DNA from: Fragilariopsis cylindrus CCMP1102
Lineage: Eukaryota; Bacillariophyta; Bacillariophyceae; Bacillariales; Bacillariaceae
Assembly (NCBI GenBank): GCA_900095095.1
Contig: FMBT01000364.1
Location: 124,001-188,000 of the forward strand
Length of the DNA stretch: 64,000 nucleotides
Reading direction: 5' to 3'
The notes beneath the pieces were generated by a model. It had not been told where the DNA came from, made no database searches, and worked only from the letters and a program-made list of their open reading frames with translations. Shown one piece after another: positions 31,124 through 43,995 of this stretch (its first letter is position 1; the number at the start of each line of letters is the position of its first letter). The position numbers were made by a program, and so were the translations under genes.

Positions 31124-31695
31124 ACATTTTAATTTCCTTCAGATGTTCGGATGATGGTGTAAAAAATATATGCTACTGTGCTGTACATGTGCCGAACTTG
31201 TACTCTCTACTGCAGTCGTGGGTTAATTTTCGATTGAATCGACTGATTCGACTGAGGCAGGCACGCTGATCATTGGAATGTTTTTTTGTTTTTTTAGCAG
31301 GTATGCTGAATGCTCAACAGTTGTTCAACTGCTACTAGTACTACTAGTATTGTAGTGAGTCGAAGAAGAGTTTTACAAGTACAAAGTTGGCAGCGAAAGA
31401 AAGCAATAGACGGACTATTTCAACAGGACAGTAGTACACATTTGACGTTTCTACTTGTACAGTATTTGTGAGGAAGAGCCGTCAGCCCGGAAGAAGAAGA
31501 AGAAGTAGGAGAAAAAGAAGAAGGCAAATCTCTTCATTCAAAATCAAAATTGAAAAAATCCCGAGGGATTGACCCATTGAAATCCCTAAATGGATCAGTG
31601 GGGTTTGCTGGTGCAGGTCTAAAGAAGTAGCGGTGGAAATATAAAGCAAGAAACAATCTACCTTATTTTGGTTTACATTTACATTATTTTGTAAA
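31124..31695. promoter_or_regulatory. Upstream region of the second CFFSG/YPxQF gene
   Basis: No gene. Contains an ACTAGTACTACTAGT palindromic word near 31335 and an AGAAGA purine run at about 31490-31525, close to the start codon at 31696. Confidence 0.4.
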
Positions 31696-34600
31696 ATGGG
31701 TAATCAGCCGTCTACTGCATCGTCCAAGAGACGTAGTAGTCGGAAACCTCAGACTACGGCCGAGCAAGCTGCAGAACGCGCCAAGAGAGTCGTTGGAGAC
31801 TTGCAGGAGGGAATAAAAAATTCGGTTAAAAAATTGGATGATGATCACCCGGCAGCTCAACTTCTCGATCACGTTTGTGGGGCTTATTATCATGATGATG
31901 ACAAATACCGAAACCCCCGCTCAGCATCGTCCTACAGCGAGGAGGGTTCAGAAGATGGATCTCGAACCTTGCACTCAGAGGATGACACAACATATGATGG
32001 TCGTCAGCGTGGAGCTCGAAAATCTGACAAATCGGTAGATTCTCAGTCCTACGTTACACAATCTGACTACGATTCCGATTCGAGAAGAAAAGGGCGTGGC
32101 GTGAGTTTTGATACTGAAGATGAATCCAGGGTCACTCAAGGCGATGAACCAAAATTAATTTCTAAGCCTTTGGCAAGCAGCTTTGCAAAACGCTGCTACT
32201 TCACAAAAGCTGGTATCGGCAAGACAACGCAGCACTACGAAGGTCTTACACTGACTGGTAATGTAGTTTTGATGTTAGCGTCTGCCATGAAACTCAAAGG
32301 CTGTCCCACAATTTGTGATGAAGATTTGCGCCGTGTAGAACAAACATATCCTAATCAGTTTAGTCGCCTTCCGGACGAATTATTACTCAGCAGTGGATGG
32401 AGAAGAATAAGTAAATACTGTCACTTTTCGAATAAATCGATACCGGATGGAATTTCGTTTTTCCGTAAGTGAAGTAGATCCCTCCACGATATCAATACGT
32501 ACAATGTGGTATCGCTTCTATTAGTAACAGATACAACGTACAACGTACAACTTACAACTCTTTGTCTACTCTTATTTTTTCGTCACGATCAGACTCAAAG
32601 CAACGATTGCACTTATCAGGGGGATATTACTTTTTACTTGCCGGGTCTGTTGGCATGATCCGTTCAATTGATGTAGAGCCTCTCACAAAGGACACATTGG
32701 TTTTACTTGAGACTGATTTCCCTAATCAATGTGATGCAACCCCGAGTGTCTTGATTAGAGATCCGGAACAGTGGGTCCTTGTCAATAAATTTTGTTTCTT
32801 CTCTGGTGGACCGATTAATACAGAGGAAGATGTTTACTACCAAGCCGACTTCGACGGTAATCCTATCTTTATGCTTGCATTCTTGTCACCTTCCCTCACT
32901 CCAGAAGAATTGTACAAGCTAACAGAAATTGGTCCTGATAACGAACCGGGTTTGAAATCTATGGGCGATGTACAGGAAGTTGAATCTGTCTACGATCTTA
33001 CCGAAAGAGATTTTGATGATTTGAAGCTTTATCATTTGGGTCCGTGTCGTGCGCTACCTCAATACATATTGCAGCCGTCCGCGTGGACAAAAGTTCTTCC
33101 GCCTCACTTTTTGGCTGCCCGACAACAGGCCATGGTAAGAGCTCAAGATTACGATATCCGCATCGAAGAAGAAGTAGTAGTAGTAGTGAATGCACCGAAG
33201 CCTGTATATCAATCCGATAATCTTCCTGAATCAGAACATATATCTACAACTGTTGCCACAGATTCAGAATTTTCACCCATGGGACCTACTGAAGGCGTCG
33301 AAGAAGAACAAGAAAAATCGACGAATCATAATGTCGATGCACCGAAATTTCAACGCGAAGTCGAAGAAGAGGGTGCATTTCGTAGCAGTAATTCGTAAGT
33401 CCACAATATACAGTAAAATATTCTGTTCCTGATCTTTTTGTTTTTGTTCTCTTTTCCATAACAATGGCTTCATTGCGGTGCTAACGATACTTTAACCATT
33501 TTGATTTTCCAACTTTCAGGGTTGAAGAACAAGACCAAGGATCTTCCACTCCAGAAGAATTCTCTAGCCAAGTCAGGGGTACTAATTTCATCAGAGAGCA
33601 TAGCGTTGCTTCGGCATCACGAATGGACCCCCCTGACGATGAACCCCCCAGTCTGAAGATAGAATCAATGGAGGAGAACCATAATCACATAGATGTTGAA
33701 AATCTCGCTCTATCATATCCTGATGAAAAACCAAACGTCGATTTTCAAGGGTTCTTCAATGTGGAGCCTAGTTTGGACGTAAATGCACGTAATAATATTA
33801 CTGGCATGAAAAATTTCCCAACCAGTATAATCCACCAGAATCAAAATCACATCAAAATAATGATACGTATCCTGAAGAAACGCAATTAGCCGAAAGTAAG
33901 GAACATCTCCAGGAGGAGAAACTAGCTTTATCAAACAATCACTACCCTCAAGAATCATTTGGGTCACCTGAAAGCGACGTGCATGATAAGCATTTTCATG
34001 AACCAAGTGGTGTTAGCGGGTGTCAAAGCGAAGTTTTTCTTGATGAACCAACTCAAAGCGAACATAACTTTCCAGAATCACACGCCTTGCACGAAAACAA
34101 AGAAATGATCCAGGAAGAAATAACACAGCTTTATCCTGAAGAAAATGAATTATCAGATGACTCCGAATTGGATGATGTCGAATCGCCGTATGCGCCGTCA
34201 AACACAACTGCTGATATAGAACACTACGTTACGGATGAAAAGGAAATTGGAGTTGAAACAGACGAAATAAACTCGGAATTGAATGATTCGGACGACTATA
34301 TAATAGACGAAGTAGAAAAGTCTTCTGAGCAGCCATTAACGAATAGCTTCCCAGGTAAGAATATTGAACCCATTGATACATCGTACTCAAGGCGAGGTGG
34401 TAATAATGATAGTTCCGCACTATTTCCCTTTTCTCCAGCTGGGATGTCAACAAATTCTGGAAAGGATAGTCGAGGTCACCAGTCTCCAGCTATGCGTGGC
34501 GCCCACGAGATCTTAAAAAGGAATAGGCGTCGTCGCGCTGAAGTGTCAAAACATAATAACCAAATGACATCTCCTGCCATGAGTGTAACCCCTGAAACTA

Positions 34601-34926
34601 CAAAATCCGAGAACAATAGAACAGAGTTGTGGGATGATGGTTCAGATATAACAGGCTCCGCTATATCAGGTTCCTCTGTTTGGACTGACAACTCAGGTAC
34701 CGGTGATCGTAGCTCCCGAAGGGCACTCATCCTCCAAATGGCTAAAGCACGGATGAAAAACAACAAAGAATCGCCAAAAGGTTCTTCCGAAGGAAACAAT
34801 CATGATATCGATTTCACGGGTGATCCTTCTTCCGCCATAAACGAAGAAGACAATGAAGCAGATGGCACCATATTTACTGAAGGAAATGCGAATCATGATA
34901 TCGATTTAACGGGCGATCTGGATTGA
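31696..34926 (+). CDS. Three-module CFFSG/YPxQF protein, probably N-myristoylated, 3 exons
   Basis: About 992 residues in exons 31696-32464, 32593-33394 and 33520-34926. The start MGNQPSTAS fits an N-myristoylation signal (Gly2, Ser6), suggesting membrane attachment. After a basic helix and a polar stretch come three related modules: RCYFTKAGIG...TYPNQFSRLPDEL (about residue 165), KYCHFSNKSIPDG...DFPNQCDATPSVL (about 240), and KFCFFSGGPINTEEDVYY...QPSAWTKVLP (about 322). The C-terminal half is acidic and disordered, with basic patches near its end (LKRNRRRRAE, ALILQMAKARMK) and a duplicated DID[FL]TGD motif. It is a paralogue of 18891-20831. The frame shifts once near 33810 (one base missing); total exon length agrees. 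Confidence 0.8.
32465..32592 (+). other. Intron 1 of the gene at 31696
   Basis: GTAAGT donor, CGATCAG acceptor, 128 bp. The join gives SFF-H-SKQRLHLSGG in the module frame. Confidence 0.8.
33395..33519 (+). other. Intron 2 of the gene at 31696
   Basis: GTAAGT donor, AACTTTCAG acceptor, 125 bp. The join gives SSNS-VEEQDQGSS. Confidence 0.8.
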
Positions 34927-36503
34927 TCACAATGCATGATATAATTTTGCTGCTTAAAAAGAATGTTGTTGGATACTATATATCTATTTATGTTGTTAAT
35001 ACTGTTATTATACTACCATTTTTCCAAATATCCCGGATGATTTTTCGTGCTTGACAATGAACTGATCTTATGCGTGATATTTCTACGAAATTATCGTCAA
35101 ATCTAGTGTAGAGCTATTTGTAGTTGGACATGTAATCTTGATCCTATTATTCCTAGATATCACATATAAAATGATTAAGCTCTGTGGTATATTGAGTAAC
35201 ATCTTTTCACTCCCCCAAAAAAGCGAACTTCATGCTAGATCAGATTCTGAGGAAGATTATTTACAACAGAAATCAATCATTGGTGATGTCATCAAATCAT
35301 AAGTAGGGCATATTTACTATTGAGGAATATGCTGGTCCCCCCATCCCCAGACTTGCCTAGTTTCTACGAGTTGCCGAGATCATACCATGTAAAGTAAATG
35401 TTTTGTATCCTTTGGTTGGAGATATCTTTGGATGGGACAGATTTATAGCATTTTGTCAGGTCAACAAGCTACTGACAAACTCTACTATTAGCATCAATAC
35501 CAAAGGTCGACAACCAAGAGATGCGCGAAAGTCAGATAGAAGCTCTATCAAAATGGGTACAGCATATATCAGACGAGATGATAGAAGAAAACATGAACAG
35601 GAAACGAAAGGGCAATATCGCAGTCGACGATTCCTCTGAAATCTCTGTATCAGTAATAGTGATGTTAAAGACTTTGGAAGTTCAACCAATGGAAGAAGAA
35701 GATCGGAATTCTAATTCTGATTCCAATTCTGATGCGGAAATAGCTCCAGCTCCACTTGGCATAGCGTTCTCGCAGTTGTCTATCAAGTTCGAGACAAAAT
35801 ACAGCATTAAAAAGTTTTGTTTATGGCATAACTAGCTATTATCGAAGATTGCGCATTGTAAATTTCCGTACATTTCAGTAATATTTATATACTGTAAGCT
35901 AATTCTATATATTTCTCTTTATTTCCATAGTCGACCTCTATCATTCCCAGGTTGTAATCGCATCAAGTTGGTGTTATTCGAACTCATGTCTTGAATGATC
36001 TTGTCATCCTTCCCGCGTTGTAATCGAATCAAGTTGTAGTGTTTTGATCTTGAATGATATGGTATCTTTCTCTCCTTGCAATCACATCAATATACTGTAT
36101 GATCTATGGCCGTCGTAGTACTGTATGCAAAGTCGTTGGGCACAATCGTGCACCTTCAGACGTCGACTTTTAGTCGATCTGGTCGAACTGGTCGTCAGGG
36201 TCTTAGTCAGTCCACGCGCCAGTTTTTAAACTTTTTTTTATTTTAGTTTTTTTAATTTCTTGTTTTTAATTAAATTTGAAAGCCGGGCGTAATATCGCCC
36301 GCGCAACCCGCTCAACTTGACATGTAAAAAAGATTCAAAAAAAACTGTAAGAGATAATTAAAATTTCAAATTACTTGTTCATCATAAATTTATGTTTTAG
36401 TACACCCAACTAAGTCGAGCCAGATACAAAACATTGCCGAGAGATAGCTGTAACCTTAAAACACAACGTTTCAAGACAAGAAATACTGATTAAAGATTTG
36501 ATA
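34927..36503. other. Intergenic stretch with one weak gene fragment
   Basis: Downstream region of the preceding gene, then a weak fragment (35480-35835, listed separately), then the upstream region of E2F. CGGGCGTAATATCGCCCGCG (36283-36302) is GC-rich against the AT background and partly palindromic (GGGCG/CGCCC). It lies about 200 bp before the E2F start and could be a promoter element. Confidence 0.4.
35480..35835 (+). pseudogene. Possible gene fragment, unknown
   Basis: A plausible exon from an acceptor-like CTATTAG reads SIPKVDNQEMRESQIEALSK and continues WVQHISDEMIEENMNRKRK, an amphipathic, probably helical sequence. It then becomes acidic (EEEDRNSNSDSNSDAE) and stops at 35835. No start or domain was found. 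It may be a truncated gene or a real last exon. Confidence 0.3.
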
Positions 36504-38105
36504 ATGGCTGAAGTTGGTGTTCCATTAAAGAAGAAGACGTCATCTCCACCTGCTGCTACAAGTAGTGCAGGTAATGGTAATGTCGCGGTGAATAATAGTA
36601 GCGGAGGTGATCTGTTTTCACCAACTTCGGCTGCAGCTTGGGCACTATCAACTTTACACAATTTCGGAGCTGCAGCTCCTCAAAATGACATTGCGCAGCG
36701 TCCAACCACGGATTCACTGACCGGCACCCGTCTCTTCAACAATGGAAGCGTCAATCCAAGGAAACTTTGAAAGCTTCGACTGAATCTGATAAGGTTTTAA
36801 ATCCAGTAGAGAACTCTGTCGGAACAACTACATTTACAGAAAGAGAACTTTCAATGTCAGGATTAGCGGCGTCGCACGCAACAACAGCCGTCACTTGGGG
36901 ACAGCCACAGTTCCAACAACCTAATAATGTAAGTACAAATCGGAATTGTACGATGTGATCGATCGACCGATCGAGACATCGATGTTCAACAGTCTTATCT
37001 CACTTCAACTGCTTATCTTATCTTTCTTCGATCTCATCATACTTTCTGTAATGTTCCCAGTCAAAATCGTTGACCCATCCCCTCATGTCATGCGTAATAC
37101 GCATGAGATGCAATCTTCGGGCTCCGCCCTACGTGGAAAACCCCTTGCTCGTATGAATACAATGACAAGCATGGTCACCCCGACACCAAAAAAGCTTAAA
37201 GTAGATGCAAAAGGTAGTTCTTCCTCCACCTATTCACGCAAAAAGAAAAGCCTGGGTGTCCTAGCAGAGAACTTCCTCAACCATTACAAGGATAAGCCAC
37301 GAGGCTCGGTTATTATCGTCGACAATGCTGCTGTAGATCTTGGAGTAGAACGTCGTAGGATCTACGATGTTGTCAATATATTAGAATCCATTTCGTTGGT
37401 TGAAAAGAAACAAAAGAATACGTACTCTTGGATGGGAATGGACCACTTGGATGGTATGTTCTGTGATCTACAGGCCAAGGCTATCTTAGATTACCCCCAA
37501 GATGCTAAAAAGCACCTTGGTCTTGAAGATGAGAAAGAGGTTAATCCCTTGTCTTTCAATCAATTGAATCATTACCATCAGGATTCGAAGAAAGAAAACA
37601 AATCTCTTGCGAAACTTAGTCAGGAGTTCCTACAAGTATTTCTTGTTGGTTTCGGAACTCTCTCTCTTCCCGAGGCCTCTGACAAGATCCAAGGTACGAC
37701 ATCCGAGGCGGAGCTCGTAGCCATGGGTGGTGGCGCTCGTGTCAAAGCAGCAGAAGGAGATGCTTCAGCTCCTGGATCAGAACCAGGACTAGAACCAAAT
37801 GAAAAGGAGATAAGGCCGCAGCGGCGCGTGGACTCAAAACAAAAATCCGACGCCTGTACGACATTGCTAATGTTTTTCTAAGTGTAGGACTTCTGAAAAA
37901 GGTTGATAATGTTGATACTTCCAGGCGTCCAAACTTTGCTTGGAGCTATAAACTCAGTGCCCGAGATCTATACAAATTACATCAGACATCAATGCAGATG
38001 AATTCGTTGGTTGGACCACTCTACACAACTTCTACGTACACAGAAAACACTGGATTAGTGAAAGCCCGCGTCTACGCGAACATTCCTAGTGCACATATGA
38101 ATTGA
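36504..38105 (+). CDS. Atypical E2F transcription factor with two DNA-binding domains (E2F7/8, DEL type)
   Basis: About 490 residues, nuclear. Exon 1 (36504-36928) encodes a Ser/Ala-rich N-terminus (MAEVGVPLKKK). Exon 2 (37061-38105) holds DNA-binding domain 1, KKKSLGVLAENFLNHYKD then AAVDLGVERRRIYDVVNILE then KNTYSWMG, with the RRIYDVxN signature. A linker leads to domain 2: KSLAKLSQEFLQVF, an insert of about 60 residues, LKTKIRRLYDIANVFLSVGL, then RRPNFAWSY. Two tandem domains without a dimerisation/marked box characterise the E2F7/8/DEL group, which binds TTTSSCGC sites without DP, usually as a repressor. About three one-base frame shifts are needed (near 36758, around the exon junction, near 37825). 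Confidence 0.85.
36929..37060 (+). other. E2F intron
   Basis: GTAAGT donor after PNN, TTCCCAG acceptor, 132 bp. The reading phase across the junction is off by one base, as at the other breaks in this gene. Confidence 0.65.
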
Positions 38106-38289
38106 ATCCATGATAACAATAAGTAGTATTAGTGAGTGTTCATATCAAACTACCCTGTTTAAATTTTTTTTGCCAATACCGATTCTTCTTTGATTAAGTA
38201 AATTGTAACTGTATTCAATAATTCGGAGTGACATAAGTTTGTGATGACAACACTCATTTCTGTGGACTTGATACTTCTGGTTGGATATA

Positions 38290-39010
38290 TGTTTTGTGAC
38301 AACAGATTTATGTAGGTTATCAAACCTGAATATTATTACTTCTCTTTCAATCAAAACCAGTAGAGACGTATCAAAGGATGACATGAGGAGACTCTAGACG
38401 TTTTCAATCTCTTAATCTCTACACTACTGTACGACAAACAGTACACTACCGATAAGTAGGGCCATAGATATGGCTGCCTTCGTTGTCTCAATGTATGTAA
38501 CATCCAAACTTCGGTAATTCTAAGTAGAGTATCCTACCTTTCTGAATATTAAGCGTACTGATAGCGCTGGAGTCAACATTCCAGCATATAGAGTGATGGC
38601 ACCAAGTCATGGTCTCATTTGGCTGCTGGCATTCCACGTTCTTTCAAATGATTGCGGCAATTTCCTATTCTTGGAACAACCGCTGGAGTAAATCTTCTTG
38701 ACTTGTTAATTAAAACTCTGCTTGTATAAGTGTTTCGTGACGACAGCTTAATGCAACTTATCCAAACTAGATCCATTTTCTTCCCTTCCTGTCAAAACTA
38801 GTGGAGACATGGGTAGCCTTTGGAAACTCCTAATCATTAAACCTCTAGGCTACTACTGTACGATAGTAAAATACAAGGAAGCTCGGCAATGAATATGGCT
38901 GCCTTCGTAGCAGAAATGACTATATAGAAAGTCTTGTTCTCATTTGGCTTGTGACATTTCACAGTCTTCTTTTGACTGTGATGATTTCCTCCTGTTCTTG
39001 GGTCGACCGT
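38290..39010. repeat. Diverged tandem duplication, unit about 330-440 bp
   Basis: 38290-38700 and 38727-39010 share the same blocks in order: TTTTGTGACAACAG/GTTTCGTGACGACAG; CAAAACCAGTAGAGAC/CAAAACTAGTGGAGAC; ACTACTGTACGA; ATATGGCTGCCTTCGT; CTCATTTGGCTG/CTCATTTGGCTT; TCTTGG. Identity is roughly two thirds. It is probably a decayed duplicated gene or mobile element. Confidence 0.6.
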
Positions 39011-42000
39011 AAGCATTTTTGTGGAGCTACTAAAGTCAATGATCTTAACCTTGATGCGTTGGAAGCTAATGTATCCAGGAGCTACCAGGATTCGAGGGAA
39101 GAGGAAAGATAGGAAGGAATTTTGTCATAGTCTTTAGCTTGGAGTGGGACCAGCATTAGAAGTTGGTGCTGAGACTCTTGTCGTTTTCTCCCTACGGATC
39201 CTTAACCTTCTGTTGAGAATCTAAGTTAAGTATCATTACCAAACAAATTCCGGATGAGGGTGGATTTGCTCAAACCATGGACTAAGCTAGACTAAAAGTA
39301 ACGTATGTAGCCATGTTGGTTGTTTTGGACTAAGAAGCCGCTTGTGACGAAGTGGATAGATGTACCAGCCTCAACAACAGGTAAAGTTTTAGCAGTAAGT
39401 AGGAGTCGAATATTCTGAAAACATTAGACTTAACATTGATGTATTGACGTGCAAATTTGATGTAGTATTGACGTTGTATAGACTATTTAAGTGCTAAGAA
39501 GAATTTGAGCAGGAAAAAATCAGTCTGTGCATTTGAGTAGACGGGTTAAGGAATCGTCTTCACGGATACAACGTGAAAATCTAGTAAAATACTTAGGTGA
39601 CGAGTTGAAGAAGTGTCTCGCCAATTATTCTTCACGACTAACAACCAAACCAATCAGAATGATCGTGTAAGCGGCTATCATCATTTCAATCTGCAATGTT
39701 TAATATATCACTTTCGGAAGTAGACTTCGGTCAAATAGCAATATACAAATCTCGAGTTGCATCAACTTTTCCAAGATACATCAAGTTTTGGAGGTAAATC
39801 CTACAGAATGCCGTTGCCTTGTTTAAGTCGTTGTGGCAGTGGCTCTTTACCATTTTCATATCGAATAAAAATCCAAAGCTCGAATAACCTTTTGCTGTGG
39901 TGCTAATACTACTGCTATGTCTTCCGTCTACAATCATTTGGCTCATTTACCAACAGCTCGTCGACAGCTTTCAGCATATAAACGACCAACGGAATCCGGG
40001 CTCTCTTATCCAAAAACGTAATCATAAGGATTATTCTGATCTACACCATGATTTTCCGTTCTTCATTAGCAAATGCGTAGCTAAGGGTAAAATATGGTAT
40101 CTTTAAACAAATAGAGGTTGACGAACTCATGGTCGATCAGACCTCATTATTTGTTACTGAAGAGTAACTCAACAGTTAAAATAAGCGCAAATTTAATTGA
40201 CTATGATTAACTGAAGAGCTGCTTCTACATGTTTGCACAAGAATTCACCGATGACCGCGTAGAATCGCAAAAAAAATCTAGGCGATGCTTCAAGAATACA
40301 GGAAGCGTGGATAAACTTTTGCACCAACTCGCTTTTCAAGTCGTACAATCCGGGTAATAAGTTTATAGTGAGATTAACACGTCACCCTCCTGCTACAATC
40401 TCTCTATATTTCAATCTTAATTTACCTCAATTTGTGCCTATGCTCACAACTTCGGTTGTATCAATATTTTTGTTCCTTCATGACGCAGTGGACAAGTCGC
40501 ATTATCCTAGCAAAGTTCCGATTCGAAACATCGATAAGCATTAACCTCGGTTTTGATGCTGCAATCAGCACAGATACCACAATTGGACGAAACCACCACT
40601 TTGTTCGTCGACTTTCACAAGAATGGTTCATTTGAGAGCTTCAATTGTTGCAGCTACTTAACTACGGTATATCAAGTTGAATGGCGTAGCGGGTTAGACA
40701 AATGCAGAACAGTAGAGCAGCAAAACCTTGTGTATTTTGCATGCTGGCATAGATGAATAGAAAGTTACATCGATAGCCACAACGCTTTTTATCATCATAG
40801 TTTAACCCCGAACATGCTTGTTTCCCCTAAATTAGCGAATATAGTATCAGCGTGCTTCGTTTTTACTGTGGGACAGCATGGTTCGTCAATTTTTCGCAGT
40901 AGCGTGCAAAGCAAATCGTAAGATAATTTTAACGACACTATTGTTTGGCTTGTGAAGCTCTGTCATATTTAAGTCGTATCTAGTACCTAGTTTGACACGA
41001 TTATATTTCTTTACGCCTACTGGAAGCCGTTGTTAAAGAAATGCAAATCTCTTCGATTATTGCTCTTGCTGCCCTAAATCAACCGTTCTTTTCGAACAGA
41101 TCCACCACCTTGCGCAAACAAAGTAAATAATCTTGTTTGACTAGTGAGATTTGAAGTTCGAGTTTTTGGTGTGCGTATGATGAGTACGATAAGAAAAAGG
41201 GCACAGAGAGGAGAAGGAAAAAGAATTGTGTTGTTTTAATTTTATCATCGAAATTAGTTTATTTGGTATGGAAAAATGATTTGATTTGACCCTTAACCGT
41301 GTCTTCTATTCTCAATTCGTGAGTCTGTTTTTAAAGACGCTTAATCCTACTCTTCTCGATAGGTCTTTCCCCCCCAATCAGGTTTTAGGGGCTCACAGGT
41401 CGGAAAGGGTACCGAAATGAATTATCTTACATTTAGATTCAATACATCATAGGTCTCTAAAAGTAACGTTTTAAGGCCAGCGTGTGCTGACAGTTATGTA
41501 ATTGAATCACTTAAAGTTGTTGTTTGCCGATTGTGTTAAGATGGAATGGACTGGATATTGCCGACACCAAAGGCTTGTCAATAATACAGAGCTGTTCGTT
41601 ATCCTAGAAAAACAGATTCTAGTTGATCAGTGGAATCGTACAATGTATTACTATTGCCCAGCGTCCAAAAGTTTGTGTAGGTTACTGCATCAGAATCGAT
41701 GTTGGTATCTGCGTACTCTTAAGAAAAGGAGGATCTCGCTACATAATATTCGCGCTTAAAATGCTTGGATTCGTACTATCCTTTCCATCCACCGATTGAG
41801 TCCCGAATAATTTTTCTCAGTTTGATAAAGGCTTCAGTCATGGCGGCTCATGCTCTCTATTGACAATCCCTGAATGACTTGGTATGCTGGAATCAAAGAA
41901 TTCTCCCTTTTACTGTCAATTCAGTTTCTCATAGCGGTAAAGAAAACCGTGAGTTTCGCTCACGATATCCCAGCGAGGACTGGGTCGAAATTTGTCACAA

Positions 42001-43628
42001 AATTAGCTTGATCTTTGTAAGCCCTTGCTCTGGTAGTATATATTGACAGCTGTGCGGAGGCATTACTACATTCATACTTATGTTTGTTGAATTTTCTGTT
42101 TATGAAGAGACACATTCTCACATGCGATGTACTTCTTCTCATATAAACTGGAAGGTGCATTATCTCTACATGGATATATATCATCACAAGTGGTGCAATG
42201 AATCAGACCAGATTGTCTGTCAATCTCCTCCTTAAGACTACTTCTGTAGCAGCATAATGTGGTGTGGTTGGACGCAAAAATTTCTTGCTACATATAAGGT
42301 CACCATTGATATGTTGATAACACTGACTTAGCTTGTCAACAGGAACAAAAAACAACAGAAAGCACAGCTTACCCCTTTTCCCCTGAGCTTATGTTAGATA
42401 AATGGCCAGGTTGTGCCGAGAGGTTAGTAGGGTGATTCAGGATTCTCTTTTTGCAAATGTGCTGTGAGGGTCATTCATGCTTTCATCCTCAGTAGTATTC
42501 CTAGAAGGGAAAGCTGAACTTAATAGTGGAGAGAATTTTTGAGTTTCTCTGTTGTCAGTTCCTGTCTTGGTCTCAGGAATGAAGTAGTCAGCAAATGCCA
42601 GTCAAGTGAGTCATTGGTCAGGTTCTTCATCTGGACAGCTTCTTACACCAGCCAATCCGCTCCCATCCCTTGCTTTCTTGTTGTCACGAAGTCTTTGCTC
42701 TGAATCACTTGACCTGTTGCTGAATGAATCCGCTTCCAACATTGTGATGAGTTTTGCTGAGAGATGGGAAATTATTTTGTTGCTCCTCCTGAATGGCAAA
42801 GAAGTACTTTACGTTCTCCAATAATCCAATACTTTTCATTCACTGCTCCAAGAAGGCTGAGATTATTCATCAGCTCCTTTTCTGAAGGTTGGGGAGGTGT
42901 TAGGTTGAATCTGAAAATACTCATAAGTAGAACCTCTCATGCTGCCTTTGTTCGGAGTTAGAAACCAATCAGTTTTGATGAATTTTCCCATGAGATGCCC
43001 AACAGTCCCACAATGCCATTCGTACAGATCAATCTATTGATGCGAGCTTTTAATCCTGTTCTGAAGGCTTCTGATGGGCCTGGACCTTACTAGATTCAAA
43101 AAAATCACAGCCCAAAACCCTCATCCTGAGATTTCCCTGACCAAACAAGAAAGTCCAGATCCTTTTCTCTCTTTCCTCATAAGATTATATAAAACTAACC
43201 TGCTGGGCAGGTTCAATATTTGTTTCACCTACAACTGGTGTGGAGATTCTACCTGTTGCTAATCAATTTCATTGTTGTAGTTTGTCTAGAGTGGTTTAGA
43301 GTATGTACTGCAACACTACATGTATGTTAAATGATAGGTTATTCCAAATACTTGTGGTATGATTGAAGGATGACGTCATGTTCTTTAAACCTGCCTACCT
43401 GTAAGTGTGTGTGTGATAACATGTAATCAATGTTGTAATTCAAGTAACACTAAGTACTAGACACATAGAAACACTGAAATATATTACTGAGAATAAAATT
43501 TATCTGTCTACTTTGACATTGTAGGATGAATCATTATTGTCTATTGAAGAGGAGTACTCGAATGGTACTGTAAGTAGCAGTGAGCAGTAGGAGCTAAGTT
43601 AGCTCCAACTGCGTACTATTTTTTTATC

Positions 43629-43632
<4 letters not shown>

Positions 43633-43690
<58 letters not shown>
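43633..43690. repeat. T58 homopolymer
   Basis: An uninterrupted run of 58 T. It may be the poly(A) tail of a retroposed sequence on the minus strand or an expanded homopolymer. Its exact length is unreliable in any sequencing technology. Confidence 0.8.
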
Positions 43691-43695
<5 letters not shown>

Positions 43696-43995
43696 GTTAC
43701 TTTAGTCCAGGTAATATTTTACTAATTGTACAAAAATGTACTGCTAACATACTATTATCTATAAATAAAAAAAAAAACATGTACCTACTAATTTCTACTA
43801 TATCGCAATCTTTCGATCTTGTGATTCATTCATATCCCTGTAAAATCCGCGGTAAAGTTAAAGTGTTTTGCCGGTACACCCACTTGTACGCAAGATTATT
43901 TATTTTACATAAGTTAATAGTAACGCAATCTTCAATATTGTGGATTATCAATCAGTATCAATATTCTAATATCTAATCAACGTATCAAACAGAAA

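Larger units (their letters stand above)
38106..43995. other. Gene-poor 5.9 kb stretch
   Basis: No frame here has convincing coding character on either strand; the longest open frames are under 90 codons. It holds a diverged tandem duplication (38290-39010) and a 58-nt T tract just upstream of the SDR gene (43633-43690). The rest is unique AT-rich sequence that could be decayed transposons or gene remnants, but I recognise no family. Confidence 0.45.

Noticed and set aside
42600-42830. Overlapping open frames on both strands in the gene desert
   Set aside because: Short, with no domain, splice structure or amino-acid bias that separates them from chance.
43633-43690. Telomeric or centromeric simple sequence
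   Set aside because: It is a single homopolymer, not a telomere-type repeat, and lies among ordinary genes.
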